Shown here piece by piece: positions 36,027 through 44,126 of a DNA stretch of 64,000 nt. The translations under genes were made by a program, and so were the position numbers. The stretch is from an uncultured Clostridia bacterium (lineage in GTDB: Bacteria > Bacillota > Clostridia > Oscillospirales > Acutalibacteraceae), in assembly GCA_947631945.1 (NCBI GenBank), contig CANRNI010000012.1, forward strand, positions 1 through 64,000. Reading direction: 5' to 3'. The stretch's first letter is position 1, and the number at the start of each line of letters is the position of its first letter. The notes below the pieces were generated by a model. It saw only the letters and a program-made list of their open reading frames with translations. It did no database searches and was not told where the DNA came from.

Positions 36027-36060
36027 TTTTTACATCGTTTCTTTAATAAAAATGATTTGT

Positions 36061-36098
36061 ACCGCAGACAGTGGAAATCTGTCTGCGGTTATTTTTTT
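36061..36098 (+). terminator. Terminator of rplJ-rplL
   Basis: ACCGCAGACAG, loop TGGAAAT, CTGTCTGCGGT, then ATTTTTTT. Confidence 0.93.
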
Positions 36099-36148
36099 GA
36101 CTTAAGGCAATACCTTTGAAAAAGCTCCGCGTCTTGAAAAAATTACTT

Positions 36149-36320
36149 GGGAAACACTGATTAAATCGAACGTGCAGATTGTGCCAAGAGATTTTTCGTC
36201 AGATTGGCAAAAGCGAGGAAGGAATACTGACGTATTGGGGGAACTTTTGGCAAAAATGGCGGAAAATTTCGGTGCAAGATGCGCGTTCAGTCGACAGACG
36301 TGATTTAATCAGTATTTCCC
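36149..36320. mobile_element. Inverted-repeat element (GGGAAACACTGATTAAATC ends)
   Basis: The left end GGGAAACACTGATTAAATC is mirrored at the right as GATTTAATCAGTATTTCCC (172 bp). Its interior (AGATTTTTCGTCAGATTG, ACTTTTGGCAAAAATG) is shared with the GGCAATACCGCA family. Right-end fragments occur near 22330 and 26950. The preceding 40 bases (GGCAATACC...) may be a remnant of another copy. Confidence 0.75.
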
Positions 36321-36385
36321 TTGTTAAAAAAATATCATTTTTTCGCTAAAAAAGAGAAAAAGGTATAGATTTATTTTGAAATGTG

Positions 36386-36394
36386 TGATATAAT
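36386..36394 (+). promoter_or_regulatory. Extended -10 promoter of the hydrogenase locus
   Basis: TGATATAAT (TGnTATAAT) with only a weak -35, about 145 bases upstream of the first hyd gene. Confidence 0.5.
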
Positions 36395-36539
36395 CAATAC
36401 AAATGTATATTTTTATATTGAAAATGAATTAAACGCGGCTGTTATAATAAAGAGCGGTAAAAAACGGTATTTTCGGTACAGCGTATCGGCGTGTGAAAGC
36501 TCTGCGCGCGCGTTTATAATCGAATGGAGGATAAATTCA

Positions 36540-37034
36540 ATGAAAAAGAAAATCAGTTCAATTCCTTTCTCAGGCACTCCCGAGCAGGAGGAAAAGCTCA
36601 AAGCGGTTATAGCGGCGAATTGCGACGATAAAAGCAAGCTTATGACTGTAATGCAGGAAGCGCAGGAGATATACGGCTATCTGCCCAGAGAAGTACAGGT
36701 TATGATTGCCGAGGGAATGGACGTGCCGCTCGAAAAGGTTTACGGCGTCGCTACTTTCTACGCGCAGTTCGCTCTTTCGCCCAAGGGTAAATATAATATA
36801 TCCGTTTGTCTCGGGACGGCCTGCTATGTTAAGGGTTCACAGAAAATTCTTGATAAAATAGAGGAATCTCTCGGCATAGAAGCCGACGAATGTACAAGCG
36901 ACGGGAAATTTTCTATTCAGGCGTGCCGCTGCATAGGCGCGTGCGGACTCGCACCCGTTATGATGGTAAACGACGACGTATACGGCAGACTTGTACCCGA
37001 CGATATCCCCGGAATACTTGCGAAATACGCTTAA
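36540..37034 (+). CDS. hydC: NuoE-like [2Fe-2S] subunit of bifurcating hydrogenase (HydC)
   Basis: A 164-residue NuoE/HydC protein. An N-terminal helical region is followed by a thioredoxin-like fold with four cluster ligands, 'CLGTAC' and 'CRCIGACG', binding a [2Fe-2S] cluster. It passes electrons between the flavin subunit HydB and the rest of the complex. The ATG at 36540 follows GGAGG; a longer frame from 36381 is not supported. It is separated from hydB and hydA by about 5 kb of sensory genes. Confidence 0.9.
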   Translation: MKKKISSIPFSGTPEQEEKLKAVIAANCDDKSKLMTVMQEAQEIYGYLPREVQVMIAEGMDVPLEKVYGVATFYAQFALSPKGKYNISVCLGTACYVKGSQKILDKIEESLGIEADECTSDGKFSIQACRCIGACGLAPVMMVNDDVYGRLVPDDIPGILAKYA

Positions 37035-37064
37035 TCTATAATCTGATATCCGAATTTATACCGC

Positions 37065-37223
37065 AGTGTGTTCACACCGGGTACAGCGCATATATTTTTG
37101 GCAAAATATCGGTCGTACCGCGTTAAAAATCCTTGAAATACTCAAAGTATTACTGCTGATTTTTGCCTTGTCCGGGCAAAATTTTGCTCAAAAATCCGCA
37201 TATTGTATTAGTGTGAACATACT
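37065..37223. mobile_element. Inverted-repeat element (GTGTGTTCACAC ends)
   Basis: AGTGTGTTCACAC (37065-37077) and GTGTGAACATACT (37211-37223) form the ends of a 159-bp non-coding element, with interior TATCGGTCGTACCGCGTTAAA. It sits between hydC and the DRTGG gene. Confidence 0.75.
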
Positions 37224-37245
37224 CAAACGAAAGGTTTTTGCCGTT

Positions 37246-37605
37246 ATGAAAATAAGTGAAATTGTAAATCTTCTTGACGCAAAGGTTATCTGCGGCGATG
37301 ATATGCTCGAAAACGACGTGTTTTCAGCCTGCGGAAGCGATATGATGAGCGACGTACTCGCTTACGTAAAGGATCAGGCGGTGCTTTTGACGGGTCTTGT
37401 AAATTCTCAGGTTATAAGAACCGCCGAGATGATGGATATGGTTTGTATCGTATTTGTCAGGTCGAAACAGCCGAGCGAGGAAATGATAGAACTCGCGAGA
37501 GAGAGCGGCATGGCCGTTCTGACAACGGATTTGCGTCTTTACGAAGCCTGCGGAAAGCTTTATGTAAACGGACTTATCGGAAACGGCAGGAAATCACATG
37601 AGTGA
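37246..37605 (+). CDS. DRTGG-domain protein
   Basis: A 119-residue protein resembling the DRTGG domain, a small regulatory or ligand-binding fold, with 'EIVNLLDAKVICGDDMLE' and 'AVLLTGLVNSQVIRTAEMMD'. It starts at ATG 37246 behind AAAGG; the longer frame reads repeat DNA. Its stop overlaps the next gene by eight bases, showing coupling with an HATPase. A second DRTGG-like gene lies at 39767. The ligand is unknown; the context suggests redox-linked signalling. Confidence 0.78.
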   Translation: MKISEIVNLLDAKVICGDDMLENDVFSACGSDMMSDVLAYVKDQAVLLTGLVNSQVIRTAEMMDMVCIVFVRSKQPSEEMIELARESGMAVLTTDLRLYEACGKLYVNGLIGNGRKSHE

Positions 37606-38020
37606 ATCATTGACTTTTCATTACGACGTTGACGGTGAGGATTTTACCTCGGCAGGTCAGGCGTCTGTTCAGGTAAAGAAGAACCTGCGGCGGCTCGGTA
37701 TTCCGCCCGAGATAATCCGTCAGGTTTCAATAGCTATGTATGAGGGCGAAATCAATATGGTTATCCACGCGGGCGGCGGCGATGCGGACGTTATAGTAAG
37801 CGAGGACAGAATTGAAATAATCCTCGCCGACCACGGCCCGGGAATAGCCGATATAGAGCTCGCAATGCAGGAGGGCTATTCCACCGCGCCAGACAGCGTC
37901 CGTTCCCTCGGTTTCGGCGCGGGTATGGGACTGCCTAATATGAAGCGATATACCGACGAAATGACGATAGATTCAAAAGTCGGAGAAGGCACGACTATTA
38001 AAATGACGGTAAAATTATAA
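37598..38020 (+). CDS. HATPase protein, anti-sigma/serine kinase type
   Basis: A 140-residue GHKL ATPase of the RsbT/SpoIIAB type. ATP-site motifs are 'EGEINMVIHA' (N box), 'LADHGPGI' (G1) and 'GFGAGMGLPNM' (G2). Such proteins phosphorylate Ser of partner proteins or bind sigma factors. It overlaps the DRTGG gene and precedes the sensory hydrogenase, so it probably belongs to one signalling unit. Confidence 0.82.
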   Translation: MSESLTFHYDVDGEDFTSAGQASVQVKKNLRRLGIPPEIIRQVSIAMYEGEINMVIHAGGGDADVIVSEDRIEIILADHGPGIADIELAMQEGYSTAPDSVRSLGFGAGMGLPNMKRYTDEMTIDSKVGEGTTIKMTVKL

Positions 38021-38070
38021 AATTTTCTTTTTTTTCAATTTACGATTGTTTAAAAAAGCTGGGAGTTTTT

Positions 38071-39309
38071 ATGTATAAACATTCTGTTGAGCTTGACGTG
38101 AGCAAATGCACGGGCTGCACGACTTGTCTGCGCCATTGTCCGACGGAAGCTATCAGGATACGCGGCGGACACGCCGTTATAAATGAAGAACGGTGCATAG
38201 ACTGCGGCGAGTGTATAAGGGTATGCCCGAGCAACGCGAAAAAAGCGATGTGCAGCAAGATGGAGCATTACAGCCATTATAAGTGGAAAATCGCGCTTCC
38301 AGCGCCGTCGCTTTACGGTCAGTTCGATAATCTTGAAGACGTCGATACCGTTTTGCAGGGGCTTCTCGATATCGGCTTTGACGATGTTTTCGAGGTGGCG
38401 CAGGCGGCGGAGCTTGTTACCGAATACACGCGTCTTTACTTAAAAACCGAGGGCATTAAAAAGCCCGTAATCAGTTCGGCTTGTCCCGTTGTCGTAAGGC
38501 TTATCACGCTTAGATATCCGTACCTCAGAGACAACATAATGCCGATACTTCCCCCTATGGAAATAGCCGCGATGATGGCGAGAAAAAAAGCTCAGAAGGA
38601 GCATCCCGAGCTTAAAGCCGAAGAAATCGGATTGTTTTTTATATCGCCGTGCGCGGCAAAGGTAAGCTACATAAGAAACGGTTTCGGCAATTATAAAAGT
38701 AAAATCGACGTTGTTGTTTCGCTGAAAGATATATATTTTAAACTGCTCGGAGCTATGAAAAAAGGCGAATCGCCGCAGATAGCATCTCAGTCGGGCATGA
38801 TAGGCATCGGCTGGGCTTCGAGCGGCGGGGAGTCCTCCGCTATACTGAACGACCGCTATCTTGCAGCCGACGGAATAGAAAACGTAAATAAAGTTCTCGA
38901 CGCTATTGAAAACGGCAATATTCCTCAGCTTGAATTTGTGGAGCTGAATGCCTGCACAGGCGGATGCGTCGGCGGAGTTATGACGATAGAAAATCCGTTT
39001 ATCGCGAGGACGAGGTTGCAGTCCGTAAGGAGATATCTGCCCGTTTCGCTTAACAGGCTCCCTCACGATATGCATTATGTTCCCGAAGATTGCTATTGTT
39101 CCGAGCTTCCCACCTATACTCCAATATCAAGATTGAGCGAGAATTTCAGCGAATCCATGAGAATGATGGCGAAAATCCAGTCTATAAGGGAGAATCTGCC
39201 CGGGATAGACTGCGGAGCCTGCGGCTCTCCGACTTGCCGAGCTTTCGCAGAGGACCTTGTAAGAGGAAACGTAGATGACGTGACAAAATGCAAAGTTCTT
39301 AACAATTGA
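38071..39309 (+). CDS. Sensory-type [FeFe] hydrogenase-like protein
   Basis: A 412-residue protein. Two [4Fe-4S] ferredoxin motifs ('CTGCTTCLRHCP', 'CIDCGECIRVCP') lead to an H-cluster-type domain with altered motifs: L1 is 'SSACP' (TSCCP in catalytic enzymes), L2 'SPCAAK' and L3 'ACTGGCVGG'. A C-terminal [4Fe-4S] 'CGACGSPTC' domain, as in RnfB, ends it. Replacement of the proton-relay Cys by Ala matches the HydS sensory group described in Thermotoga. The gene is embedded with DRTGG, HATPase and PHP genes. The final 'NN' and TGA come from a heptamer array. Confidence 0.85.
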   Translation: MYKHSVELDVSKCTGCTTCLRHCPTEAIRIRGGHAVINEERCIDCGECIRVCPSNAKKAMCSKMEHYSHYKWKIALPAPSLYGQFDNLEDVDTVLQGLLDIGFDDVFEVAQAAELVTEYTRLYLKTEGIKKPVISSACPVVVRLITLRYPYLRDNIMPILPPMEIAAMMARKKAQKEHPELKAEEIGLFFISPCAAKVSYIRNGFGNYKSKIDVVVSLKDIYFKLLGAMKKGESPQIASQSGMIGIGWASSGGESSAILNDRYLAADGIENVNKVLDAIENGNIPQLEFVELNACTGGCVGGVMTIENPFIARTRLQSVRRYLPVSLNRLPHDMHYVPEDCYCSELPTYTPISRLSENFSESMRMMAKIQSIRENLPGIDCGACGSPTCRAFAEDLVRGNVDDVTKCKVLNN

Positions 39310-39756
39310 CAATTGACAATTGACAATGTACAATTGACAATTAATCTGCAAAAAAGTTATGGATAGTAAAAATATTATTTTAAGCAAGAGTAAAGCCTTT
39401 GCGATAAGAATTATAAAATTAAACATTTACTTGCAGGATACAAAAAAGGAATATGTTTTGTCTAAGCAATTGTTGCGTTCCGGAACAAGTATAGGAGCTA
39501 ACGTGCGTGAAGGCGTAAACGCTTTCAGTAAAGCCGATTTTGTGTTTAAAATGAATATCGCATTAAAAGAGGCGTGCGAAACTGAGTATTGGCTTGAATT
39601 GCTTAATGAAACGGGTTATTTGACGGATAATGAGTTTTTTGGGATTTATAGGGATTGTAATGAATTATCAAAGCTTCTGACTTCAATTGTGAAATCAAGC
39701 AAGGCTATATCAAAATAATTGTCAATTGTCAATTGTACATTGTCAATTGTCAATTG
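39304..39756. mobile_element. Heptamer-bounded cassette carrying a four-helix-bundle gene
   Basis: Left array (39304-39342): three AATTGAC, AATGTAC, AATTGAC, AATT. Right array (39717-39756) is the inverse, AATTGTC units with a central GTACATT. The 453-bp unit encloses one complete gene and lies between the sensory hydrogenase and the second DRTGG gene. The same arrays bound non-coding cores elsewhere, so this looks like the protein-coding form of the family. Confidence 0.75.
39359..39718 (+). CDS. Four-helix-bundle protein (S23/IVS family)
   Basis: A 119-residue all-helical protein. The family signature is 'LRSGTSIGANVREG' (residues 39-52) followed by 'ALKEACETEYWLELL' (68-82). Relatives are encoded in intervening sequences of 23S rRNA genes, and Avd of diversity-generating retroelements has the same fold. 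The ribosome site is weak. The TAA stop runs into the right heptamer array (TAATTGTC). Codon use is more A/T-rich than in neighbouring genes, consistent with an insertion. The biochemical function is unknown; the related Avd is a nucleic-acid-binding pentamer. Confidence 0.88.
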   Translation: MDSKNIILSKSKAFAIRIIKLNIYLQDTKKEYVLSKQLLRSGTSIGANVREGVNAFSKADFVFKMNIALKEACETEYWLELLNETGYLTDNEFFGIYRDCNELSKLLTSIVKSSKAISK

Positions 39757-39766
39757 GAGGTGTGTT

Positions 39767-40093
39767 ATGACTGTTTCTTCTCTTTGTTCAGCCTGCGGAT
39801 TTGTTCCCGTTGCTTTGCCCGACGGCGGCAGAGAGGTGCATGGCTGTTATATAGGCGATTTGCTCAGTTGGGTCATGGGCAGAGCAAAAGCGGACGAGGC
39901 ATGGATAACGATAATGTCAAATATCAATATTGTGGCGGTCGCGTCGCTTACAGATGTTGCCTGTATAATTCTCGCGGAGGGCGTTGCTGTAGACGATAAA
40001 ATAAAAAGCACCGCCGAACTAAAGGGCGTAAATATACTTATGTCCGACAAGGCGGCGTACGAAACGGCGTCCGCGATTTCAACGCTTGTATAA
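39767..40093 (+). CDS. DRTGG-domain protein, second copy
   Basis: A 108-residue protein with the same fold type as the gene at 37246: 'GCYIGDLLSWVMGRAKADEAWITI' and 'VASLTDVACIILAEGV'. The true start is the ATG at 39767 behind GGAGG; the frame open from 39719 translates repeat DNA. The ribosome site directly abuts the repeat, so the cassette insertion left it intact. It probably pairs with the HATPase at 40883. Confidence 0.78.
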   Translation: MTVSSLCSACGFVPVALPDGGREVHGCYIGDLLSWVMGRAKADEAWITIMSNINIVAVASLTDVACIILAEGVAVDDKIKSTAELKGVNILMSDKAAYETASAISTLV

Positions 40094-40127
40094 GATTTTC
40101 ATATTTCAATATTTGTTATAGATTCGT

Positions 40128-40865
40128 ATGAATAAATATTACTACGATTTGCATATTCATTCATGTCTTTCGCCCTGCGGCGACAACGATATGACCCCAA
40201 ACAACATAGCCGGAATGGGAACGCTGAACGGGCTTAACATAATGGCTCTCACAGACCATAACACAAGCAAAAACTGTCCCGCGTTTTTTAAGGCGGCGAA
40301 AAAAAACGGAATAATCCCTGTCGCCGGAATGGAGCTTACGACGGCGGAGGATATCCACGCCGTGTGCCTTTTTCCGGAGCTTGAAAGCGCTATGGAATTT
40401 GATTCGTTTGTAGAAAAACACCGTATGCTTATCCCGAACAGAAAGGATATCTTCGGCGACCAGTACATACTTGACGAAAACGATGAAATCATCGGCGAGG
40501 ACGAATATCTTTTATCGAACGCCACCGATATAACGATTGACGACGTATACGAAATAACAAAATCTCACGGCGGAATATGCTATCCGGCGCACGTTGACAG
40601 GGAATCCAACGGAATTATAGCCACGCTCGGCACGTTCCCCGAATATATGGCGTTTAAGGTTGCCGAGTTCCGCGACGGCGGTAAAATCGACGGTTATAAT
40701 GAAAAATATCCCGCGCTAAAGGATAAAATCAAGGTAGTTTCCTCCGACGCCCACTTTTTGTGGGATATAAAGGAGAAAAAAGAGTATTTTGAAATAGACG
40801 ACGAACCGTACAGCAGTTCTCTTGTGCGAAAGAAACTTTTTGAGATTTTAGGAGCGGAATTATGA
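40128..40865 (+). CDS. PHP-domain phosphoesterase of the sensory hydrogenase cluster
   Basis: A 245-residue PHP protein with metal motifs 'DLHIHSCLSPCGDNDMTP', 'ALTDHNTSKN', 'GMELTTAEDIH', 'PAHVDRESNG' and 'SSDAHFLWDI'. The 'SPCGDNDMTP' variant differs from the PHP gene at 7428. Its constant company with HATPase and DRTGG genes suggests a role in processing a signalling nucleotide or a phosphoprotein, but no activity can be fixed from the sequence. Confidence 0.85.
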   Translation: MNKYYYDLHIHSCLSPCGDNDMTPNNIAGMGTLNGLNIMALTDHNTSKNCPAFFKAAKKNGIIPVAGMELTTAEDIHAVCLFPELESAMEFDSFVEKHRMLIPNRKDIFGDQYILDENDEIIGEDEYLLSNATDITIDDVYEITKSHGGICYPAHVDRESNGIIATLGTFPEYMAFKVAEFRDGGKIDGYNEKYPALKDKIKVVSSDAHFLWDIKEKKEYFEIDDEPYSSSLVRKKLFEILGAEL

Positions 40866-40882
40866 AAGTAGGAGCTTAAATT

Positions 40883-41446
40883 ATGAAAGAGCTTTCATTG
40901 AATATTCTCGATATAGCCAAAAATTCCGTTAAAGCCAATGCGGACGAGGTCAGGATAACTCTTACCGAGACAGATGATATTTTTAAAATTTCGATTTCCG
41001 ATAACGGCTGCGGCATGAAAAGCGATTTTCTGGCGACAGTTACCGACCCATTCAGCACAACGAGAACGACGAGAAAAGTCGGTATGGGAATCCCCTTTTT
41101 AAAGCTCGCGGCGGAACAGACGGGCGGCAGCTTCAATATAGAATCGAAGCACGAGAGCGAATATCCCGATTCACACGGAACAGTTACCGAAGCGCTTTTT
41201 TATAAAAATAATGTTGACTTTACGCCGCCGGGCGATATAATATCAACAGTGACTACTCTTATACAGGGAAGTCCCGATATAAGATGGATATTTACGCACA
41301 CCGTTCCGAACGGCGAAGTAACGCTCGATACCGACGAGCTTAAAGCTGTTCTTGGCGACGTGCCTCTTGATAATATCGAGGTCATTATGTGGATAACGGA
41401 CTTTTTAAGGGAACAATATTCTGATTTGGAATACAGTTTTACTTGA
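40883..41446 (+). CDS. HATPase (GHKL) protein without a phosphoacceptor domain
   Basis: A 187-residue protein. The first 100 residues form a histidine-kinase-type ATPase: 'DIAKNSVKANA' (N box), 'SDNGCGM' (G1), 'TDPFSTTR' (F box) and 'VGMGIPFLK' (G2). No dimerisation/phosphoacceptor His domain or sensor is present. The C-terminal 80 residues are of unknown fold. It may be paired with the PHP and DRTGG proteins upstream to form a switch. Confidence 0.82.
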   Translation: MKELSLNILDIAKNSVKANADEVRITLTETDDIFKISISDNGCGMKSDFLATVTDPFSTTRTTRKVGMGIPFLKLAAEQTGGSFNIESKHESEYPDSHGTVTEALFYKNNVDFTPPGDIISTVTTLIQGSPDIRWIFTHTVPNGEVTLDTDELKAVLGDVPLDNIEVIMWITDFLREQYSDLEYSFT

Positions 41447-41473
41447 AATTTTCGATAAAAGAATATATTATTT

Positions 41474-41760
41474 AATTGACAATTGACAATTGACAATTGA
41501 TAATTGACAATTGACAATTAAATGTTAAAATTTGAGGCAATACCGCATAATTATTGTCGTACAGATGTGCCGGGAGATTTTTCGTCAGATTGACAAAAGT
41601 GACGCAGGAATACTGGCGTATTTCAAGAAACTTTTGGCAAAAATGACGGAAAATATCGGTACAGATGCACGGCAAAGGCGGTAGCCGCTAATTGTGCGGT
41701 AGTGCCTTAACATCATCAAATAATTGTACATTGTCAATTGTCAATTGTACATTGTACATT
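41474..41760. mobile_element. Nested elements: heptamer arrays enclosing a GGCAATACCGCA element
   Basis: The left array (41474-41519) has six full units in unbroken phase (AATTGAC x3, AATTGAT, AATTGAC x2) and AATT. The right inverted array is at 41721-41760. Between them lies a full GGCAATACCGCA element (41536-41712). One family has therefore inserted into another, within the hydrogenase operon. Confidence 0.85.
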
Positions 41761-41786
41761 AATATGACGAAAGGATAAGATAGATT

Positions 41787-42152
41787 ATGAAATCATTGGC
41801 TGAGCTTGCTGCAATCAAGGAGAAAATGCAGAGCAAAGTAGTTCTGCGCGAGGGCAGCGGAGAATTAAGAGTAGTTGTAGGTATGGCTACCTGCGGCATC
41901 GCGGCGGGAGCAAGACCCGTTCTCAACGCGTTTGTTGAGGAAATAAGCAAAGAGGGACTTTCCGATAAGGTTACGGTAACGCAGACCGGCTGTATAGGCG
42001 TGTGTCAGTATGAACCCGTAGTAGAGGTCTTTGAAGCGGGAAAGGAAAAGGTAACGTACGTTAAAATGACCGCCGAAAAAGCGAAAGAGGTAGTTGAAAA
42101 GCATCTTAAAGGCGGCAAGGTTATAGAGGAGTACACTATAACAAACGTTTAA
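41787..42152 (+). CDS. Short thioredoxin-like [2Fe-2S] ferredoxin-type protein
   Basis: A 121-residue protein with the fold of the HydB N-terminal domain. Cys residues are at 36 ('ATCGIAAGARP'), 69 and 73 ('GCIGVCQYEP'). The fourth ligand expected five residues after Cys36 is Gly. Such three-Cys versions are commonly next to hydB in Clostridia. It may carry an incomplete or differently liganded cluster, or have a structural role. Its TAA stop overlaps the first heptamer of the next array. Confidence 0.8.
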   Translation: MKSLAELAAIKEKMQSKVVLREGSGELRVVVGMATCGIAAGARPVLNAFVEEISKEGLSDKVTVTQTGCIGVCQYEPVVEVFEAGKEKVTYVKMTAEKAKEVVEKHLKGGKVIEEYTITNV

Positions 42153-42277
42153 TTGACAATTAATAATTGACAATTGTACATTATCAATTGTCAATTGAAA
42201 GAATAATTGTCAATTGTACATTGTCAATTGTCAATTGAAAGAATAATTGTCAATTGTACATTGTCAATTGTCAATTG
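42151..42277. repeat. Heptamer arrays in about 41-bp tandem copies
   Basis: After AATTGAC at the stop codon, the unit AATTGTC / AATTGTACATTGTC / AATTGTC / AATTGAAAGAAT repeats about three times. Copies two and three are nearly identical, indicating recent local expansion. Confidence 0.85.
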
Positions 42278-42311
42278 AAAAAGTTGTATTATAAGTTGGA
42301 GGTATAAAAAT

Positions 42312-44111
42312 ATGATTCGTTCCCAGGTTCTGATATGCGGCGGTACGGGTTGTACGTCGTCCGGCAGTAAGGTACTTATCGAAGAATTTGAGAACCGTAT
42401 TGAAGAAAACGGTCTGTCAGATGAAATCAAAATAGTAAGAACCGGCTGTTTCGGTCTTTGCGCGTTAGGCCCCGTAGTTATCGTATATCCCGACGGCACG
42501 TTCTACAGCAGAGTTCAGAAAGAAGATGTAGCGGAGATAGTTTCGGAGCATCTTCTCAAAGGACGTATTGTCGAGCGTCTTGTTTATTCCGACGTTGACG
42601 AAAAGGTTAAAGATGAAATCCGGCACGTTTCACTTAACGACACAAACTTTTATAAGTCGCAGAAGCGTGTGGCTCTGCGCAACTGCGGTGTTATCAATCC
42701 CGAAAGCATCGACGAATATATCGCGATGGACGGTTACGCCGCTCTCGGAAAGGCTCTTACGGAGATGACTCCCGAGCAGGTTATACAGACTATAACCGAT
42801 TCCGGACTTCGCGGCAGAGGCGGCGGCGGATTCCCCACAGGCAAAAAGTGGAGCTTTACAGCAGCTAACAAGGCTGACCAGAAATACGTAGTATGCAACG
42901 CCGACGAGGGCGACCCCGGCGCGTTCATGGATCGTTCCGTTCTTGAGGGCGACCCCCATTGTATTGTTGAGGCTATGGCTATCTGTGGCTACGCTACAGG
43001 CGCAAGCGAAGGCTACGTTTACGTAAGAGCGGAATATCCCATAGCCGTGGCGCGTCTTAAAAAAGCTATCGAGGACGCGAGAGCTTACGGACTTCTCGGT
43101 AAGAATATATTTAATTCGGGCTTTGATTTCGATTTGTTTGTCCGTCTCGGCGCGGGCGCGTTCGTATGCGGCGAGGAGACAGCCCTTATGACTTCAATTG
43201 AGGGCAACAGAGGCGAACCCCGTCCCAGACCGCCGTATCCCGCGGTTAAAGGTCTTTTCGGCAAGCCCACTACGGAAAACAACGTTGAAACGTTCGCGAA
43301 CGTCCCGCAGATTATACTTAAAGGCGCGGAGTTTTTTAACTCCATGGGTACAGAGAGGTCAAAGGGTACAAAGGTATTCGCTCTCGGCGGCAAGATAAAC
43401 AACACCGGTCTTGTTGAGGTTCCCATGGGTACTACTCTCCGCCAGATAGTAGAGGACATCGGCGGCGGCATACCTAACGGTAAAAAGTTCAAGGCGGCTC
43501 AGACGGGCGGTCCCTCCGGCGGATGTATTCCGGCATCTATGCTCGATATAGAGATAGACTACGATAACCTTGTCGCGCAGGGCGCGATGATGGGCTCCGG
43601 CGGACTTATCGTCATGGACGAGGACACCTGTATGGTAGATATCGCGAAATTCTTCCTTGAGTTCACGGTTGACGAGTCCTGCGGCAAATGTACGCCCTGC
43701 CGTATAGGCACAAGAAGACTTTATGAAATACTTGAAAAAATCACGAGCGGCAACGGCACTCTTGAAGACCTTGACAAGATGGAAAAGCTCTGTCACTACA
43801 TAAAGGACAATTCCCTCTGCGGTCTCGGTCAGACGGCTCCCAATCCCGTGCTTTCAACGTACACACGCTTCCGCGACGAGTATGTGGCGCACGTAGTTGA
43901 TAAAAAATGTCCCGCAGGAGTTTGCAAAAACCTGCTCACAATCAGCATAGACGCCGACAAGTGCAGAGGCTGTACGGCGTGTTCGAGAGTATGCCCCGTC
44001 GGAGCAATCTCGGGTACGGTCAAAAATCCGCACACGATAGATCCCGCAAAATGTATCAAGTGCGGCGCTTGTATGGAAAAATGTAAGTTCGGCGCAATCG
44101 TAAAGAAATAA
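42312..44111 (+). CDS. hydB: NuoF-like flavin subunit of bifurcating hydrogenase (HydB)
   Basis: A 599-residue protein. An N-terminal [2Fe-2S] domain with 'CGGTGC' and 'GCFGLC' is followed by a NuoF FMN/NADH domain ('GRGGGGFPTGKKW' near 165, 'CGEETALMTSIEG') and the [4Fe-4S] motif 'CGKCTPCR' near 456. Two C-terminal ferredoxin [4Fe-4S] sites, 'CRGCTACSRVCP' and 'CIKCGACMEKC', complete it. It oxidises NADH and is the probable bifurcation site of HydABC. The ATG follows GGAGG. It is 15 bases from hydA. Confidence 0.93.
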   Translation: MIRSQVLICGGTGCTSSGSKVLIEEFENRIEENGLSDEIKIVRTGCFGLCALGPVVIVYPDGTFYSRVQKEDVAEIVSEHLLKGRIVERLVYSDVDEKVKDEIRHVSLNDTNFYKSQKRVALRNCGVINPESIDEYIAMDGYAALGKALTEMTPEQVIQTITDSGLRGRGGGGFPTGKKWSFTAANKADQKYVVCNADEGDPGAFMDRSVLEGDPHCIVEAMAICGYATGASEGYVYVRAEYPIAVARLKKAIEDARAYGLLGKNIFNSGFDFDLFVRLGAGAFVCGEETALMTSIEGNRGEPRPRPPYPAVKGLFGKPTTENNVETFANVPQIILKGAEFFNSMGTERSKGTKVFALGGKINNTGLVEVPMGTTLRQIVEDIGGGIPNGKKFKAAQTGGPSGGCIPASMLDIEIDYDNLVAQGAMMGSGGLIVMDEDTCMVDIAKFFLEFTVDESCGKCTPCRIGTRRLYEILEKITSGNGTLEDLDKMEKLCHYIKDNSLCGLGQTAPNPVLSTYTRFRDEYVAHVVDKKCPAGVCKNLLTISIDADKCRGCTACSRVCPVGAISGTVKNPHTIDPAKCIKCGACMEKCKFGAIVKK

Positions 44112-44126
44112 GGAGGAACGGATAAA

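Noticed and set aside
36101-36148. A second complete GGCAATACCGCA element before the one at 36149
   Set aside because: Only the first dozen bases match; no partner end is present, so it is at most a remnant.
39359-39718. Four-helix-bundle gene as the Avd of a diversity-generating retroelement
   Set aside because: No reverse transcriptase, template repeat or variable repeat is present nearby.
42151-42277. CRISPR-like appearance of regularly spaced short repeats
   Set aside because: The repeating unit is 7 bp or a local 41-bp duplication; there are no unique spacers of constant length and no cas genes.
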